Assembly: GCA_946615455.1 (NCBI GenBank)
Contig: CAMOHN010000039.1
Span: 1 to 8,773, forward strand
Direction of reading: 5' to 3'
DNA: 8,773 nucleotides
DNA from: an uncultured Bacteroidales bacterium
GTDB lineage: Bacteria; Bacteroidota; Bacteroidia; Bacteroidales; Paludibacteraceae
The notes below the pieces were generated by a model. It had not been told where the DNA came from and made no database searches. It saw only the letters and a list, made by a program, of their open reading frames with translations. Below, in pieces: positions 6,615 to 8,773 of the stretch. Both the position numbers and the translations under genes were made by a program. Within the stretch, counting starts at the first letter, position 1. Every line of letters begins with the position of its first letter.

Positions 6615-7556
6615 TTAGAGTGCGTTGATGTCTTTGAGAATGGCTGTTGTTTTGCGCACGGCGGCTTCGCTTTGGCGCAGTTTGTCCATTTCGTCGGCAG
6701 AGATTTGCAGTTCAAGCACACGCTCAATACCGTTCTTGCCGATGATGCAAGGTACTCCGATGGTGATGTCCTTCATGCCGTATTCGCCTTCCAGGGCAGC
6801 CGAGCAGGGAATCATCTTCTTTTGGTCTTTGAGGATGCTTTCAGCCACCGAGGCAGCAGCGGCTCCGGGAGCCATCCATGCGCTGGTGCCGAGCAGACTG
6901 GTCAGCGTAGCACCACCAACCATGGTCTTGGCAATCACATCGTTGATTTCTTCGTCGGACAGGAAATGCGATACATGCACGCCCTTGTAGGTCATGAACG
7001 AGCGCAACGGAATCATGGTGGTGTCACCGTGACCGCCAATGACAAAACCGTCCACATCGTTGGCATTGCATTGGAGTGCTTGGCTCATGTAGTAGCGCAG
7101 ACGGGCACTATCCAAAGCACCACCCATACCGATGACGCGGTTGCGGGGCAGACCCATAGTGTGTTTGGTCAGGTATGCCATGGTGTCCATGGGGTTGCTC
7201 ACCACAATCAGGATTGCCTCGGGCGAGTATTGCAGCACTTGCGAAACCACGCTCTTGACAATGCCGGCATTCACACCAATCAGTTCCTCACGGGTCATTC
7301 CCGGTTTGCGGGGCAGACCGCTGGTGATGATCACCACATCCGAGCCGGCAGTGCGGCTGTAGTCGTTGGTCACACCCTCAACAACGGTGTCAAAGCCCAT
7401 CAACTGAGCGGTTTGCATGATGTCCATGGCCTTACCCTCGGCAAGTCCTTCTTTGATATCAATCAGACATACTTGGTTGGCAACTTCATGTACAGCCAAC
7501 ACATTGGCACAGGTAGCTCCTACGTTACCTGCACCGACAACGGTTACTTTTGACAT
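6615..7556 (-). CDS. mdh: Malate dehydrogenase (LDH-like type)
   Basis: A 313-residue NAD-dependent malate dehydrogenase that interconverts malate and oxaloacetate. The order is Rossmann GAGNVG (8-13), the NAD-ribose-binding acid D33 (LIDIKEG), the mobile-loop LPRKPGMTRE with R83 and R89 reading the dicarboxylate substrate, SNPMD with N121, D149/R152 (GALDSARLR), and catalytic H176 in GGHGDTT. Arg rather than Gln at position 83 supports malate rather than lactate dehydrogenase. Length is normal for this MDH class. In fermenting Bacteroidales it sits in the reductive arm leading through fumarate to succinate. It is the first gene of a minus-strand unit with the spt-like and SDR genes, and a TAnnTTTG promoter element lies ~70 nt upstream. 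No Shine-Dalgarno precedes the ATG; the leader is A/T-rich just before it. Confidence 0.97.
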   Translation of the reverse strand: MSKVTVVGAGNVGATCANVLAVHEVANQVCLIDIKEGLAEGKAMDIMQTAQLMGFDTVVEGVTNDYSRTAGSDVVIITSGLPRKPGMTREELIGVNAGIVKSVVSQVLQYSPEAILIVVSNPMDTMAYLTKHTMGLPRNRVIGMGGALDSARLRYYMSQALQCNANDVDGFVIGGHGDTTMIPLRSFMTYKGVHVSHFLSDEEINDVIAKTMVGGATLTSLLGTSAWMAPGAAAASVAESILKDQKKMIPCSAALEGEYGMKDITIGVPCIIGKNGIERVLELQISADEMDKLRQSEAAVRKTTAILKDINAL

Positions 7557-7601
7557 AAGTAAAAAAATCTTTATAGAAAATATAAGTCATTATTGCATAA
7601 G

Positions 7602-7618
7602 GCTACTCTTTCGGTAGC
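7602..7618 (-). other. Hairpin at the predicted 5' end of the mdh transcript
   Basis: On the minus strand GCTAC (7618-7614) pairs with GTAGC (7606-7602) around a 7-nt loop CGAAAGA. It lies immediately downstream of the TACTTTTG element at 7632-7625, so with typical spacing the transcript would begin at or next to the first stem base. A terminal 5' stem can protect mRNA from end-dependent decay; that role is inferred. The stem is short, so it could also be chance. Confidence 0.4.
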
Positions 7619-7624
7619 AACTCG

Positions 7625-7632
7625 CAAAAGTA
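7625..7632 (-). promoter_or_regulatory. Predicted Bacteroidetes -7 promoter element for mdh-spt-SDR
   Basis: Minus-strand TACTTTTG matches the Bacteroidetes consensus TAnnTTTG exactly. TTTCG at 7656-7652 lies 19 nt upstream of it and is a near match to the -33 TTTG box. Predicted transcription start is near 7618, giving a leader of about 60 nt before mdh. No other full match to the consensus was seen on the minus strand in this spacer. Confidence 0.6.
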
Positions 7633-7735
7633 TGGTGATTTTTCAGATTGTCGAAATTTTTGCCTAAAAAAGTATAAAAACAGCCCATTTCAGGCTATTC
7701 TTCGGGTGTGAAAGTGTCCTTTTGTATAATGGCAG

Positions 7736-7743
7736 TACTTTTG
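7736..7743 (+). promoter_or_regulatory. Predicted Bacteroidetes -7 promoter element for the DUF47-pit genes
   Basis: Plus-strand TACTTTTG is an exact TAnnTTTG match, 37 nt before the ATG at 7781, with a predicted start of transcription near 7750. The -33 box is weak: only GTG at 7714-7716 sits at the right distance (19 nt). The TTTG at 7721-7724 is too close. This placement also argues that the in-frame ATG at 7745 is not in the mRNA in a usable position. Confidence 0.55.
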
Positions 7744-7780
7744 TATGGTCGTAGAGCGGCTCTTTTTTAGTTTTTACCTT

Positions 7781-8431
7781 ATGTCACTGAATAGTATTTT
7801 TTCTAAATTTCTTCCCAAAGAAGACAAGTTTTTTCCGCAGTATCAACGCATGTCCGGTCGCATTGTTGCAGCAGCCGACTTGCTTACCGAGTTGGTGTCA
7901 ACCACCGACCGTGACAAGCAAGTAGAGTTGTACACCAAGATCAAAGCCTATGAGACTGAGTGTGACAACATCATTGTAGAGATTTTTGAAGAGTTGAACG
8001 ATGCGTTTGTCTCGCCTTTCGACCGTGAGGATATGCACCAGTTGTGCGACGACATGGACGATGTGATGGACTATATCAACGACAGTGCCAAGCGCATGCT
8101 CTTGTACAAACCCCGTGAGATTCCCAACAAGGCTATGCACATGGCGGAGATTATCTTGGAGGGTGCCAAAGCCATTGAGACGGCATGCGGCGAACTGAAA
8201 ACCATGAACAAACAGCCTACCATTGCTTTGGAGCAATGCGCCAAGCTCCATGACCTTGAACACGAGGGAGACGATGTGTATGACAACTTTGTCAAGGAGT
8301 TATTCGACACCGAGAACGACCCCAAAGAGCTCATCAAAATCAAGGAGATCATGCAGAGCATGGAGGACGCAACCGACCGTGCCAACCATGTGGGAAAGAC
8401 GCTCCGTACCATCATTGTCAAGTACGCGTGA
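7781..8431 (+). CDS. DUF47 / PhoU-like accessory protein of phosphate transport
   Basis: A 216-residue all-helical protein of the DUF47 (YkaA-like, PhoU-related) family. The start at 7781 (MSLNSIFSKFLPKEDKFFPQ) matches the normal family N-terminus; an upstream in-frame ATG at 7745 would overlap the promoter region. Acidic metal-binding-type motifs recur in the helices: ETECDN (58-63), DREDMHQLCDDMDD (81-94), LEHEGDD (159-165) and SMEDATDRANHV (193-204), in the E-x3-D style of PhoU proteins. Members are commonly encoded next to low-affinity Pit phosphate permeases and are thought to modulate them; here the pit gene starts 3 nt after the stop, so the pair is almost certainly co-transcribed. The protein is predicted to be cytoplasmic, with no signal peptide or membrane segments. 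It is divergently transcribed from mdh. Confidence 0.92.
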   Translation: MSLNSIFSKFLPKEDKFFPQYQRMSGRIVAAADLLTELVSTTDRDKQVELYTKIKAYETECDNIIVEIFEELNDAFVSPFDREDMHQLCDDMDDVMDYINDSAKRMLLYKPREIPNKAMHMAEIILEGAKAIETACGELKTMNKQPTIALEQCAKLHDLEHEGDDVYDNFVKELFDTENDPKELIKIKEIMQSMEDATDRANHVGKTLRTIIVKYA

Positions 8432-8434
8432 TGT

Positions 8435-8773
8435 ATGGGATACTTGATTTCGATTATTATTCTGGCGGTCGCCTTTGACTTTATCAACGGCTTTCATGAT
8501 TCCGCCAACTCGATAGCCACCGTCGTTTCGACCAAAGTGCTCAAGCCCGTGGTGGCGGTTGTTTGGGCAGCGGCATTCAATTTCATAGCCTATTTTCTTG
8601 CCAAGTACCTGATTGGTTTTGGTGTGGCACAGACCGTACAGAAGACCGTAGCAGCCGACACGGTGGCTTCGTCAGCCGGGCTGTTGGTCATTGTGGCAGG
8701 TCTGGCTGCCGCCATCGTGTGGAGCTTGTTCACATGGTGGCGCGGCATCCCTTCTTCTTCTTCGCATACGCTG
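8435..8773 (+). CDS. pit: Inorganic phosphate transporter, Pit family (N-terminal part, cut by window edge)
   Basis: The reading frame runs open from the ATG at 8435 to the last base, giving the first 113 residues (MGYLISIIIL...). It carries the two hallmark repeats of the PiT family: FDFINGFHDSANSIATVVSTKVL (14-36) and GIPSSSSHTL (104-113, running off the window). Between them lie hydrophobic membrane segments around 38-60 and 81-100, and the first segment spans 3-18. PiT proteins import phosphate, usually as a metal-phosphate complex with a cation gradient, through the inner membrane. It follows the DUF47 gene after 3 nt. An ATG at 8431 overlapping the DUF47 stop runs into a stop in that frame, so 8435 is the start. 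The C-terminal part is outside the window. Confidence 0.95.
   Translation, partial: MGYLISIIILAVAFDFINGFHDSANSIATVVSTKVLKPVVAVVWAAAFNFIAYFLAKYLIGFGVAQTVQKTVAADTVASSAGLLVIVAGLAAAIVWSLFTWWRGIPSSSSHTL

Noticed and set aside
6531..7553. A 340-codon open frame on the plus strand, longer than mdh itself, antisense to it
   Set aside because: It mirrors mdh and the 5' end of spt, has His/Gly-rich low-complexity composition and no family motif; mdh on the minus strand is unmistakable.
7525..7590. A 21-codon upstream frame on the minus strand overlapping the mdh start (MTYIFYKDFF...)
   Set aside because: Arises in an A/T-rich leader, no ribosome-binding signal and no conservation evidence available; could be chance.
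7682..7696. AGCC/GGCT short inverted repeat in the divergent spacer
   Set aside because: Only 4 bp, no T-run in terminator position, and no gene ends here.
7725..7730. TATAAT resembling an E. coli-type -10 box in the divergent spacer
   Set aside because: Bacteroidetes use a different promoter consensus, no TTGACA lies 17 nt upstream, and the exact TAnnTTTG at 7736 explains the DUF47 promoter better.
7745..7780. Upstream in-frame ATG extending the DUF47 protein by 12 residues
   Set aside because: It lies next to the -7 element, at or before the predicted transcription start, and the extension is absent from the normal family N-terminus.
1..8773. Possible mobile element, CRISPR, toxin-antitoxin or defence system
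   Set aside because: No transposase, integrase, direct-repeat array, RM or nuclease motif was seen, and composition looks even across the window.

Overview
The window looks like ordinary chromosome from a member of the Bacteroidetes, most likely the order Bacteroidales, with roughly half G+C. Four things point there. One gene is a serine palmitoyltransferase-type enzyme, and that family is widespread in Bacteroidales. Two genes encode short lipoproteins beside an outer-membrane barrel. Shine-Dalgarno motifs are mostly absent. Two copies of the TAnnTTTG promoter element lie in the divergent spacer. I see no mobile element, CRISPR array, tRNA or rRNA.

Layout. (1) Positions 1-1625, plus strand: the C-terminal part of aspartate-semialdehyde dehydrogenase (asd), then 3 nt later a U32-family [4Fe-4S] protein related to the TrhP/RlhA tRNA and rRNA hydroxylation factors. 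The pair ends at a long imperfect inverted repeat. (2) Positions 1768-4585, plus strand: a tight set made of a signal-peptide-bearing outer-membrane beta-barrel protein, a lipoprotein with a Gln-rich coiled-coil tail, a second lipoprotein overlapping it by 4 nt, and a hotdog thioesterase. The first three are uncharacterised as far as I can tell and form the most novel-looking part. (3) Positions 4611-7556, minus strand: mdh (malate dehydrogenase), then a serine palmitoyltransferase-like alpha-oxoamine synthase, then a short-chain dehydrogenase, with gaps of 9 and 27 nt. The last two could be successive steps of sphinganine synthesis (condensation, then ketone reduction), but this is inferred. 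(4) Positions 7557-7780: a divergent promoter spacer with two oppositely oriented TACTTTTG elements. (5) Positions 7781-8773, plus strand: a DUF47/PhoU-like protein and the N-terminal 113 residues of a Pit phosphate transporter, a known partnership.

Most of the window is housekeeping and recognisable. The points worth follow-up are the barrel/lipoprotein/lipoprotein/thioesterase set, the SPT-SDR pairing behind mdh, and the leader hairpin at the predicted 5' end of the mdh transcript.
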